Assembly: GCF_000336755.1 (NCBI RefSeq)
Contig: NZ_AOLK01000020.1
Coordinates: 1-46,587, forward strand
DNA length: 46,587 bases
Direction of reading: 5' to 3'
From: Haloferax elongans ATCC BAA-1513
GTDB taxonomy: Archaea; Halobacteriota; Halobacteria; Halobacteriales; Haloferacaceae
Below the pieces are notes generated by a model. That model made no database searches. It saw only the letters and a program-made list of their open reading frames with translations, and was not told where the DNA came from. The translations under genes and the position numbers were made by a program. Positions 23,176 to 30,200 of this stretch are shown piece after piece; the first letter of the stretch is position 1; every line of letters starts with the position of its first letter.

Positions 23176-23615
23176 TGCCACGCCGCCGTCTACGGAAGGC
23201 TGAGAAAATGCAGAACTCGTTCGCCCACGACCTCGGTAACGACATTGAGGCGGAGGTGCTGCACAACCTCGTCCACGACGATCTCAACCAGGACGACCAG
23301 CTCACGCACTACTGCGACGCCGCCGCAGAGGCCGACGCGGCAGCCGACATTCGTGAGAGCTACGAGAGCCGTGACGCAGAGTTCGTCGACGAACTCGAGC
23401 ACGCGTGGGACTCCATCGCGACGGTCGCCCACCAACGGGCGTTCGAGGTTGTCGCCGAGTCCTGCGTGACGGTTATCAGCGACGGCGATGAATGGGCTGA
23501 CGAAGGTCACTACGACGTCGACGCTGTCGACAACGCCAAACACGAAGCTCGGGAGTGGTTGCAGACGCACACCGATATCGCCGAACGCGTCGGTGCGCTG
23601 GAGGTGCTCGCCTGA
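23175..23615 (+). CDS. hypothetical protein
   Basis: 146 residues; ATG at the stop of the previous gene. Basic N-terminus (MPRRRLRKAEKMQ), then an acidic mostly helical body rich in Asp, Glu, Ala and His (NLVHDDLNQDDQLTHYCDAA). No known domain. The helical, charged character is compatible with a DNA mimic or a protein-interaction role, which I cannot confirm. Overlaps the SWIM gene by one base. Confidence 0.55.
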   Translation: MPRRRLRKAEKMQNSFAHDLGNDIEAEVLHNLVHDDLNQDDQLTHYCDAAAEADAAADIRESYESRDAEFVDELEHAWDSIATVAHQRAFEVVAESCVTVISDGDEWADEGHYDVDAVDNAKHEAREWLQTHTDIAERVGALEVLA

Positions 23616-23953
23616 TGTCGGCACCCCAAACCACCACGGTTCCCGAGACGCACATGGACCTCTCTGCGCGTGACGCGAAGGCACTCACTGAACCGATGAA
23701 GGTCGTCGAGTGCGACCCAGGCGTGTGGAACGACTCCGAAATCGCGGTCTACAGCGAGGACCGACGCTACATCGTCTCGCTTCCGGCGGGGTACTGCGAG
23801 TGCGAGGACGCTCACTACCGCAACTCGAAGTGCAAGCACCAGCGCCGCGTCGAGTTTGCGCTGGGACTTCGTGACATCCCTTCGTGGGCGAACCCAAACG
23901 CCATCGACGACCAACTACTCCGCCGCCTCGAGGAGCGTGAGGACGATGAGTGA
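23615..23953 (+). CDS. SWIM zinc-finger protein
   Basis: 112 residues. C61-x-C63-x9-C73-x-H75 (CEC, then CKH) matches the SWIM finger, and the preceding YIVSLPAGY is the usual strand before it. SWIM fingers bind DNA or proteins and occur in haloarchaeal viruses and plasmids as stand-alone small proteins. The N-terminal 55 residues include MDLSARDAKALTEPMKVVE, a common lead-in for such proteins. A role in replication or recombination is possible, not shown. Confidence 0.75.
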   Translation: MSAPQTTTVPETHMDLSARDAKALTEPMKVVECDPGVWNDSEIAVYSEDRRYIVSLPAGYCECEDAHYRNSKCKHQRRVEFALGLRDIPSWANPNAIDDQLLRRLEEREDDE

Positions 23954-24137
23954 ATCCGTTCCTGATTTCAAGAGCCGCGCGCGGGAGTGTGCACACGCCG
24001 CTGCAGCGTATCGATACTGCCTCGGACCGACGCCACAGGAACACGTCGCGGAGCTCGACGCCAAACGGCGAGCCTACCGCCAGGCTGCTCGCGATGCGCA
24101 GTCCACAGTGGAAGTGAAGGGGGTCATCCATGCTTGA
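23946..24137 (+). CDS. small helical hypothetical protein
   Basis: 63 residues, overlapping the SWIM gene end (ATGAGTGA). Nearly all helix, with Ala- and Arg-rich segments (ARECAHAAAAYRYCLG, AKRRAYRQAARDAQ). It overlaps the next start by 8 bases. It could be a helical adaptor. No family is recognised. Confidence 0.5.
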   Translation: MSESVPDFKSRARECAHAAAAYRYCLGPTPQEHVAELDAKRRAYRQAARDAQSTVEVKGVIHA

Positions 24138-24312
24138 CGACGTGCGGCGTCGTCTTCGGAAGGGAGCGTTCGGCGTCGGAAGCCTCGCGGTCGTCGTCGG
24201 CGTCAGCGGTTCATCTGACGTTGCGTTTGGCCTGGGCTTCGTCGCGGTCGCACTCTTGCTTATCGACGAGAAGCTGACGACGTCCACGTGGCTCCCGTGG
24301 GGTGGCTGGTGA
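24130..24312 (+). CDS. small membrane protein
   Basis: 60 residues: a basic N-terminus (MLDDVRRRLRKG), two hydrophobic segments (about residues 14-28 and 31-46) and a Trp-rich end. The basic-inside rule puts the N-terminus in the cytoplasm. The next gene starts within its stop (TGATG). Function is unknown. Confidence 0.55.
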   Translation: MLDDVRRRLRKGAFGVGSLAVVVGVSGSSDVAFGLGFVAVALLLIDEKLTTSTWLPWGGW

Positions 24313-24551
24313 TGGTGCGGTCGTTCTCTAGCTCGGAGACGCACTTTCGCCTCATCAAGAGCGAAACGTCCGTTGGCCAGGATGGCTACCGAAAGGGAGA
24401 GCCGAAGGCGATGGAGTGCGCCTCCTGTGGGGCCAAAGTGCCAATTACAAGAGAGCCTTCGGTTAGCATTGAGGAGCTGCCTCACTGCTCCAATTGCGAC
24501 CAGCGGGATGTCAAAAGTGAGTACTGGATCGAGCGCTTCCTCGACGACTGA
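24312..24551 (+). CDS. small zinc-ribbon protein
   Basis: 79 residues from ATG 24312 (overlaps previous stop). CASC near residue 37 and CSNC near residue 61 form a zinc ribbon; the end YWIERFLDD is amphipathic. It is the last gene of this early operon. The gap that follows (24552-24655) holds T-rich strings and the orc1 promoter. Confidence 0.55.
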   Translation: MVRSFSSSETHFRLIKSETSVGQDGYRKGEPKAMECASCGAKVPITREPSVSIEELPHCSNCDQRDVKSEYWIERFLDD

Positions 24552-24623
24552 CGGCTAGCCGATTTTCTGCGTTACTGCTTTTGGAACGGTGTTTCTCTTG
24601 GTCGGATTGTCAACTACGTTGCG

Positions 24624-24630
24624 TTTTATA
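24624..24630 (+). promoter_or_regulatory. TATA box of the orc1/cdc6 gene
   Basis: TTTTATA is centred about 28 bases before the ATG at 24656 (a GTG precedes it at 24653). No ribosome site is present, so the mRNA is probably leaderless. Confidence 0.6.
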
Positions 24631-24655
24631 GTCGTCACTGGACGACATTCTCGTG

Positions 24656-25657
24656 ATGATCCTTAGTCGCCGCGTCCTCGACCCGACCTGGATGCCGTCA
24701 GGGGAACTCATCGTGCATCGCCACGACGAGATTGAGATTCTCACATCTGCTCTCTCCCCCGTTCTCGACGGCGAGAGCGGATGTCCGATGTTCATGTTCG
24801 GCCCGACCGGCGTTGGGAAAACGCTCGTCGCGACCACTGCACTCGACATGCTCGACGAGCACGCCGACTACCACCGCGCCGTCGTGAACTGCTGGCGGCA
24901 CTCCTCGCGCCACGACGTCACCGTCGAGATCGCGAAGCAAGTTCTCGGCGGGACAGTGAATCCGGAGGACTCCCAGACGGATCTGATGGACCGCATTCAA
25001 GACCGCCCAGACAAACCTCGCGTCGTTCTCCTCGACGAGGTCGACCAGCTGCACGACGACGGCGTCCTGTATGACCTGTACCTCGCTCCCGAGCTCACGG
25101 TGATCGGCATCGCTAATCGCGAGCAAGAGTTCTTCGCCAGTCTCGACCAGCGGACGCAGTCGCGCTTTGTCGGGAGTCGACGTATCAACCTCTCGGGATA
25201 CCTCGTCGACGAACTCGTAGAGATACTTAACCCGCGAGTCAAGCACGCCCTCGAACCCGGGTCGATCTCCGAACACGAGATCGAGACTATCGCGACGCTC
25301 GCGAACGGCGACGCCCGCGCCGCGATCACCATTCTCCGGGCCGCCGCCGAAGAGGCAGAGTCTCAGAATGCAGACCACATCGACGACCGGATTCTCGAAG
25401 GAGCGGGTCCAGTTGCGCGTGAGGACCTCCGACAGACGCACCTCGGTCAGCTGCACTCGCACCAGCGCACGGTGTTCGACATCGTCGACGACGCCGATGG
25501 TCCTCTTGCACCCAGCGAGATTTTCGACCGGTACGCCGAGCGCGTGTCCAACCCACGGACGTCGCGAACGGTGCGCAACTACCTCGCGAAGATGGTCGAC
25601 TATCGCCTCCTGGAGGCGACCGGCGAGACGTCCGAGCGGCAGTACAAATCTATCTAA
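24656..25657 (+). CDS. cdc6: Orc1/Cdc6-type replication initiator
   Basis: 333 residues. AAA+ core: Walker A GPTGVGKT (residues 49-56), Walker B VVLLDEVD (123-130), sensor 1 VIGIAN (149-154) and an arginine-finger region, LDQRTQSRF. A winged helix follows at the C-terminus (HQRTVFDIVDDADG, then RTSRTVRNYLAKMVDYRLLE). These proteins bind origin recognition boxes and load the MCM helicase. At this length it is slightly short compared with chromosomal Orc1. No MCM gene is present, so the host helicase would be recruited. The repeats right after its stop are the best origin candidate. Confidence 0.9.
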   Translation: MILSRRVLDPTWMPSGELIVHRHDEIEILTSALSPVLDGESGCPMFMFGPTGVGKTLVATTALDMLDEHADYHRAVVNCWRHSSRHDVTVEIAKQVLGGTVNPEDSQTDLMDRIQDRPDKPRVVLLDEVDQLHDDGVLYDLYLAPELTVIGIANREQEFFASLDQRTQSRFVGSRRINLSGYLVDELVEILNPRVKHALEPGSISEHEIETIATLANGDARAAITILRAAAEEAESQNADHIDDRILEGAGPVAREDLRQTHLGQLHSHQRTVFDIVDDADGPLAPSEIFDRYAERVSNPRTSRTVRNYLAKMVDYRLLEATGETSERQYKSI

Positions 25658-25668
25658 ATGTTGAAATG

Positions 25669-25756
25669 TTTTCCGAAGATTTCCGAAGATGGAGGACAGT
25701 TCGAGTGTTAGGAGTCTTCTACCTCCGAGATACAAATCTTCGGAAACTTCGGAAAC
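25669..25756. other. candidate replication origin (inverted iteron pairs)
   Basis: Two direct copies of TTCCGAAGAT (25671-25690) face two inverted copies, ATCTTCGGAA (25736-25745) and ACTTCGGAAA (25746-25755). Inside these, GATGGAGG (25689-25696) faces CCTCC (25722-25726). The set begins 11 bases after the initiator stop, and AT-richer sequence (GATTAAGTATTGATAG, about 25768-25783) follows. Paired inverted recognition boxes beside orc1 are the usual archaeal origin plan. The rest of the gap to 25876 shows no gene. Confidence 0.65.
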
Positions 25757-25876
25757 GTGCGCGTTGAGATTAAGTATTGATAGTGACGACAGAATTGTGT
25801 GCAGGCCGACATTCAGGGATGGGAGGATGCGCTCGCAACCCCTCAGCGGCAGCATTCGCGTCCTGCACACTCTCCA

Positions 25877-26155
25877 TCAGGAGTCCTCAATGACTTCCAG
25901 TTTGGAAGCATCCAATTCCTCATCGAGGTACTGCTCGCCCAGCTCGGTGATACCGTACAAACCCTTGTCGACGCGTTCGAGAAGACCGTATTTAGTCAAT
26001 TCCCGACACCGGACACCCGCGTACTGACGCCCGATGTCAATACGCGGGACCAAACCATCTCGACTCAGTGCGACCGGGGTCAAGTTCCCATCCTGGCGGA
26101 TAATCTCAAGGATCCGATCGTCAATTCGTTTCATCCAGTCCGCCCGCTTGCGCAT
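25877..26155 (-). CDS. PhiH1-like winged-helix repressor
   Basis: 92 residues: MKRIDDRILEIIRQDGNL, then a recognition region VRCRELTKYGLLERVDKG, then wing GLYGITELGEQYLDEEL. This is the layout of the halovirus PhiH1 repressor family, small wHTH proteins that keep the lytic genes silent. It is transcribed leftward while the PadR-like gene goes rightward, with an 18-base-arm operator region between them (26244-26270). That arrangement matches a lysogeny switch. ATG 26155 is taken as start; MKRID at 26134 is possible. Confidence 0.75.
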   Translation of the reverse strand: MRKRADWMKRIDDRILEIIRQDGNLTPVALSRDGLVPRIDIGRQYAGVRCRELTKYGLLERVDKGLYGITELGEQYLDEELDASKLEVIEDS

Positions 26156-26243
26156 GGGTCAGGAGAAACTCCCCAACCTGATATTACCACCGAACGGGAA
26201 TATACAGATTGCCAACAAGTGTCTGTAGATGTTCATTGGCTAA

Positions 26244-26270
26244 CTGTGGTTAGTTATTGGTTAACCACAG
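26244..26270. promoter_or_regulatory. operator-like palindrome beside the repressor gene
   Basis: CTGTGGTTA (26244-26252) and TAACCACAG (26262-26270) are perfect 9-base inverted arms around GTTATTGGT. TTGGCTAAC (26236-26244) and TTGGTTAAC (26257-26265) add a direct repeat with the same core. Both the leftward repressor and the rightward regulator could be controlled here. Confidence 0.65.
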
Positions 26271-26363
26271 ATTCACAATGGTAGTAAGTTATTAGTGGGA
26301 CTGGATACACGACTGACATAGAAGCCGAAACCGTGGTTCACGCATCGTACAAGTGTGTGAAAC

Positions 26364-26386
26364 GCCGGGTGTAAGGGCACCCGGCC
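26364..26386 (+). promoter_or_regulatory. leader hairpin with a 15-base element shared with 33193
   Basis: GCCGGGTG (26364-26371) pairs with CACCCGGC (26378-26385) around TAAGGG, a strong stem in the presumed leader of the PadR-like gene. TAAGGGCACCCGGCC (26372-26386) is repeated exactly at 33193-33207, again in a leader. Apart from this and the operator, 26271-26469 holds no gene I can support. Confidence 0.5.
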
Positions 26387-26469
26387 TACGGGATTGGCTT
26401 CCACGACGAATCTCAACAGTGCCTCTAGACGAGGGCTGTTTCGGTAGTGATCAGGCTACCGTGAAAGCC

Positions 26470-26874
26470 ATGAGTACAAAAGACAACTCTCCGGATAAAT
26501 CAACCGGCACGAACTGTCGCAACGCTCGCAACCAACCCCACGCCTCGGACCTGACACACTTCCAGGTCAACATCCTCATCATCCTTGCCGAGGAGGACAA
26601 GTACGGACTCGCCATCAAACGCGACCTCGAGACCTACTACGGCACCGAAGTGAACCACGGGCGCCTGTACCCCAACCTCGACGACCTTGTCGAGATGGGC
26701 CTCGTCGAGAAAACGGAACTCGACAAGCGCACGAACAACTACTCGCTCACGAGCGCCGGCGAGCACCTGCTTCGTAACCGTGCGCAGTACCTCGTTGGTT
26801 CTCTCGACTTAGAGGTTTCCCCACGCGGGGAGTCAGAGTCGAACGCTGTCGCGACCGACGGAGGTGAGATGTGA
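26470..26874 (+). CDS. PadR-like winged-helix regulator
   Basis: 134 residues from ATG 26470. LTHFQVNILIILAEEDKYGL, then AIKRDLETYYGTEVNHGRLY, then LVEMGLVEKTELDKRTNNYS is the haloarchaeal PadR-like fold, including the GRLYPNLDDL recognition helix and the wing. The ends are acidic and disordered. It faces the PhiH1-like repressor across an operator, so the two may form an opposing switch. It heads a rightward operon of coupled genes. Confidence 0.8.
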   Translation: MSTKDNSPDKSTGTNCRNARNQPHASDLTHFQVNILIILAEEDKYGLAIKRDLETYYGTEVNHGRLYPNLDDLVEMGLVEKTELDKRTNNYSLTSAGEHLLRNRAQYLVGSLDLEVSPRGESESNAVATDGGEM

Positions 26875-27152
26875 TGGAGCGTACAGACCTTGCAACAGTA
26901 GGAGTCAGTGACTCTCGCGGAGCTAGCATTTTCCTCGGGGAGCGTGACACAGAATGGGAAAATCTCGAAATCGGCGGTGAAGAGGGACTGACAGAGGTAT
27001 ACTGGAACCGCCGGATGCTACTCACACTCCCAGAGCCGATGGACAGTGATGAGTTCCGGCAGTTCGTCGAAGAAGCTGGCCACATCCGCAACATCCTCGA
27101 CAAGTGCCTGCCCGGAATCGACGTGATCGACGGGGGCGAGGATGCCCAGTGA
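26874..27152 (+). CDS. hypothetical protein
   Basis: 92 residues; ATG overlaps the PadR stop (TGATG). Acidic with strands in the first half (ASIFLGERDTEWENLEIGG) and helix in the second (SDEFRQFVEEAGHIRNILDKC). No family is recognised. It overlaps the next start by 11 bases. Confidence 0.55.
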   Translation: MERTDLATVGVSDSRGASIFLGERDTEWENLEIGGEEGLTEVYWNRRMLLTLPEPMDSDEFRQFVEEAGHIRNILDKCLPGIDVIDGGEDAQ

Positions 27153-27711
27153 TGCCGTCGAAGGCCTCACGCGCGAGGACGTTCTCGGAACGACGGTGAA
27201 GTCCTCGGCAGGGCACTGGTACGAAGTCACGGAGACAGACAACGGGGGTCGCCTTGACCTCGTCGCCGTCGACAGCGACAACGTCGGGCACACGATGGAC
27301 GCCGACGACCTGCTCGACCGGTTAAACGACGGCGAATGGGAGACCGTCTACGAGGGCACGACCCGGGAAATAGTCACCGACGGTGGGCACAACCAGTGTT
27401 CCAACTGCGGGAGCCACCTCCCCGAGGAGATCGACGAAGGGACGGGCGTTTATTGTCCTGACTGCGGCCTCGGCCAACTTGTCACCGACGGCGGGTGGAA
27501 CGTCGACGGCGAGGCGCCGCCGCGAGGCTGCGACCACCCCGAACCGGCCGTCCTCGAGGACGACCACGCGTGGGACCTAGTCAAAGGCGTCATGCTCGTC
27601 CGGGGAACCTGTACGTCCTGCGGTCGCGACGTCGAAGAGACCTACCACATCTCGCGTGAGTCTGTGAGCGACGAGCCGGTGGCCCTCACTGACGGGGGTG
27701 ACCGCACATGA
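27142..27711 (+). CDS. zinc-ribbon hypothetical protein
   Basis: 189 residues. The first 70 residues form a small beta domain. A zinc ribbon follows with CSNC and CPDC around residues 86-107 (HLPEEIDEGTGVYCPDCGLG), and a second with a CDH ... CTSC pattern around residues 130-155. The phrase IVTDGG/LVTDGG occurs twice before the knuckles, suggesting a duplicated module. Probably an adaptor or nucleic-acid-binding protein. Stop overlaps the next start. Confidence 0.6.
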   Translation: MPSDAVEGLTREDVLGTTVKSSAGHWYEVTETDNGGRLDLVAVDSDNVGHTMDADDLLDRLNDGEWETVYEGTTREIVTDGGHNQCSNCGSHLPEEIDEGTGVYCPDCGLGQLVTDGGWNVDGEAPPRGCDHPEPAVLEDDHAWDLVKGVMLVRGTCTSCGRDVEETYHISRESVSDEPVALTDGGDRT

Positions 27712-28406
27712 TTCGCGCCATTTTCGGACTCGTCGAGGGCGAGCCGTCGACGACCGAAATCCCCCGCCGACTCGGCAAGGGTCTCCCCGCGTTCGAGACA
27801 GAGTCGACGCAGTATCTCGACGGCAAGGAGATCTACCACGGGACGGCCGCCGACCAGGTCGACACAACGGTCCAAGAAGTCCACGTCGACGACGACGGGA
27901 TCTACACCGAGCGCGTTGAAGGTCAGGAGGAGTCAGTTACCGACTTCGTGGCTGACCTCGAGTCGGGGTTCGTCGGTGTCGACTCTTCGAACGGCGAGTG
28001 GTTCTTCGAACGACTCATGCCCATCGCGAAGGCCGGCGTCCACCGCGCGATGATCGACGTCACGGCGTTCGCAGCTCACGTCGACGACCAGGACGGCCGG
28101 TGCTGGCAGGTCAGCTACAAGCACGCCCTCGACGACGACGAAGACGACGACGGGCAGGCCAAGTCCGGGACCATCTTCCACCGCGATGCCCACTTCGGCG
28201 CCGGGAGCGGTAAGTACAACCAGTACGGCTTCGCCTACCACTGGGACGGCGAGTTCATCCGCGGAACTATCGCCGAGTCGGGCTACGTCGCCGTCTTCTC
28301 GACCGACCGACCCGAGGTGTTCGGCCGGTGGGTCCTCGACGAGGTGCTTCCGTACGCATCGCTCCTCGAAGACGACGTCCAGACCACACTCTCGGAGGTG
28401 CGGTAA
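27708..28406 (+). CDS. hypothetical protein
   Basis: 232 residues; ATGA overlap with the previous gene. Acidic alpha/beta protein with conserved-looking segments ESTQYLDGKEIYHG, SNGEWFFERLM and SGYVAVFSTDRPEVFGRW. The DDDEDDDG stretch near residue 142 is a typical halophilic surface loop. No membrane segment and no known catalytic motif. Function is unknown. Confidence 0.6.
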   Translation: MIRAIFGLVEGEPSTTEIPRRLGKGLPAFETESTQYLDGKEIYHGTAADQVDTTVQEVHVDDDGIYTERVEGQEESVTDFVADLESGFVGVDSSNGEWFFERLMPIAKAGVHRAMIDVTAFAAHVDDQDGRCWQVSYKHALDDDEDDDGQAKSGTIFHRDAHFGAGSGKYNQYGFAYHWDGEFIRGTIAESGYVAVFSTDRPEVFGRWVLDEVLPYASLLEDDVQTTLSEVR

Positions 28407-28407
28407 G

Positions 28408-29325
28408 ATGGCGATGTCAACGCCCACGCCCACGCTCGCGGGCTATCGCGAGGACATCGACGACGAGGGCACCGACCTTCGCGTCGAAGTGACGGCGGGC
28501 GAGCAGCACATCGCCTTGGAAGCACGCGCCGTCGACGGCGTCGCGACGGTCGAGATGATCAACCCGAAGGGCGACATGGTCCTCCGACGGAAGACGTTCG
28601 ACATCGTCGCGACGGCGGTCGACGAACTTCGCGACCGTGGGTTCGAGGTTGACCTCGGTGCGCTCGGCGCACTTGGTGTCAATCCGGTTGACGACCTCGA
28701 CCTCAGTTGGGGCGGCGATTACACAGGATCGCTGACGCTCACGGGGACTTCCGTCGACCCTGAAGACAGCTCCACGAACGAGACGCACTCTGTGAGCTCC
28801 GTCGTCGACAGCTGGGGCGACGACCTGGACGGCGAGGACGGCGAAGTCTGGTGTGGCATCTGTGGCAAGGGCCCGTACCAGTCGCTCGGGATTCACCACG
28901 GACAGATGCACAAAGGTGAGGACAAAGTCGCTCTCGACCACGAACCAGATCCAGGCGAGCTCGGCGTCCACGTCGGCGACCAGGACGAGGACGGTGGCGA
29001 CGCCGTCGACGGAGACGAACAGGAAGACGTCGACGACGAGGACGACGACGTCCCGCTGCCGCCGTGGCTCGACGAGCACCCAACGGACGTCATCGAGGAC
29101 TCGAGCATCAACCGGTCGCTCGAAGATGTCCTTCGCGAGGTCGAACGCCAAGACAGCATCCTCGGTATCCAGCAGCGCCTCGCCGCCGGCACGACCAAGA
29201 AGACCAAAGAGTTGCTGACGCGTCTCGGGCTGACTGCGCCGGGCGATAACGAACTCATCGGGGAGGCACAGCGTGCAACGCGGGTCCCCATCCTCCGGGC
29301 AATCGCCAGTGATGGCGATGCATGA
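28408..29325 (+). CDS. hypothetical protein with C2H2-type finger
   Basis: 305 residues from ATG 28408. Residues 1-110 form an alpha/beta domain (TDLRVEVTAGEQHIALEARA). A C2H2 knuckle follows (CGICGKGPYQSLGIHHGQMH, about residues 151-170), then a long acidic linker of Asp and Glu (about 175-220), then a helical end (NRSLEDVLREVERQDSI, TKKTKELLTRLGL). The finger plus helical tail suggests DNA binding or a scaffold for other small proteins. No family name. Confidence 0.6.
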   Translation: MAMSTPTPTLAGYREDIDDEGTDLRVEVTAGEQHIALEARAVDGVATVEMINPKGDMVLRRKTFDIVATAVDELRDRGFEVDLGALGALGVNPVDDLDLSWGGDYTGSLTLTGTSVDPEDSSTNETHSVSSVVDSWGDDLDGEDGEVWCGICGKGPYQSLGIHHGQMHKGEDKVALDHEPDPGELGVHVGDQDEDGGDAVDGDEQEDVDDEDDDVPLPPWLDEHPTDVIEDSSINRSLEDVLREVERQDSILGIQQRLAAGTTKKTKELLTRLGLTAPGDNELIGEAQRATRVPILRAIASDGDA

Positions 29326-29428
29326 ACCCACGGTCACCGAGGCGAAGTGCGACATCTGCGGGACGGACTTCGACGCCGACGTCGACGCGCTGCTCGACCA
29401 CGACTGCGACGGGGGTAACGAGCTGTGA
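29312..29428 (+). CDS. 38-residue zinc-finger peptide
   Basis: Starts inside the end of the previous gene and ends in GTGA overlap with the next. CDICGTDFDADVDALLDHDC gives Cys-x2-Cys ... His-x-Cys, a minimal zinc finger. Both ends are coupled, which supports it despite its size. Function is unknown. Confidence 0.55.
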   Translation: MAMHEPTVTEAKCDICGTDFDADVDALLDHDCDGGNEL

Positions 29429-30120
29429 GCGTCGGCCCTGAGCAGTATGCCACGACTTCGAACGGGGATGTTCAGTTGAGCACGTGGTGTGGCAAGCACC
29501 GCGTTTTGCCCCACCTGCTTCCGTTCAAGTACCGGAAGACGACGCCAATCGAGTTCCTCGACGCCGTCGTCGAAGGGCTGGACGAGCTTCCCCAGACGGC
29601 CGCGACGTTCACGCCGGCACAGATGGACGACATCGACGTCCGACCAGCCGCAGGAGCAAACATCATGACCGATATGCTCGGGACGCTCGGCGCCTGGAAG
29701 GTCGACCGGTCGAGCTCAGCCCGGTGGGTCAACCCGAACTACGTGCACCTTCGGAAACTCGACAATATGATCGAGTCCGGCGACCGGAGGGAGATCGTCG
29801 AGCGGTGCGCGTCGTACGGGACGCTCACGGTCGCTGACGTCGCGCCCCGGTTCGGAATCTCCGAGATGGGGCTTCGACGGTGGCTCACGCGCAAAGGCAT
29901 CACGTGGAGTGAACTTCGCCAAGAAGGGATCACTCGCCTCGCGCGGACGATCCATACTGCGTCGGCGTGGGGGCACTCGGAACTCCGGTACGCCCGTGTC
30001 CTGCCCCGGCCAGAAGGGACGATCCGGTCGTGGGTTCAGAAGTACGCTCGCGATGTCGACTTTGAACCGCCTGCCGACCCGAGCGGGAAGCAGTGGTTCA
30101 TGGGAGGGCAGGTCAGATGA
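29425..30120 (+). CDS. HTH-containing DNA-binding protein
   Basis: 231 residues, GTG start overlapping the previous stop. Residues about 112-165 include ESGDRREIVERCASYGTLTV, then ADVAPRFGISEMGLRRWLTR, a resolvase/sigma-like helix-turn-helix, followed by GITWSELRQEG. The N-terminal half (STWCGKHRVLPHLLPFKYRK) is unrecognised. It may regulate middle or late genes. The position at the end of the early string, followed by a noncoding region with hairpins, fits a regulator. Confidence 0.65.
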   Translation: MSVGPEQYATTSNGDVQLSTWCGKHRVLPHLLPFKYRKTTPIEFLDAVVEGLDELPQTAATFTPAQMDDIDVRPAAGANIMTDMLGTLGAWKVDRSSSARWVNPNYVHLRKLDNMIESGDRREIVERCASYGTLTVADVAPRFGISEMGLRRWLTRKGITWSELRQEGITRLARTIHTASAWGHSELRYARVLPRPEGTIRSWVQKYARDVDFEPPADPSGKQWFMGGQVR

Positions 30121-30200
30121 CCTCCCGCCGCTTCGCCGGCTGGTGGGCCGTCGTGTGCGCTGCAGTGCTCGTCACCGCGTACCTGGGGGTAACCTGGTGA
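30117..30200 (+). CDS. 27-residue membrane peptide
   Basis: MTSRRFAGWWAVVCAAVL continues to LGVTW; ATGA overlap with the previous stop and ATGA at its own end. A basic N-terminus and a single hydrophobic helix. Very short but coupled on both sides. Confidence 0.45.
   Translation: MTSRRFAGWWAVVCAAVLVTAYLGVTW

Noticed and set aside
24698-25870. Minus-strand open frame of 390 codons opposite orc1/cdc6
   Set aside because: Antisense of the initiator with no motif of its own; it would also cover the origin repeats.
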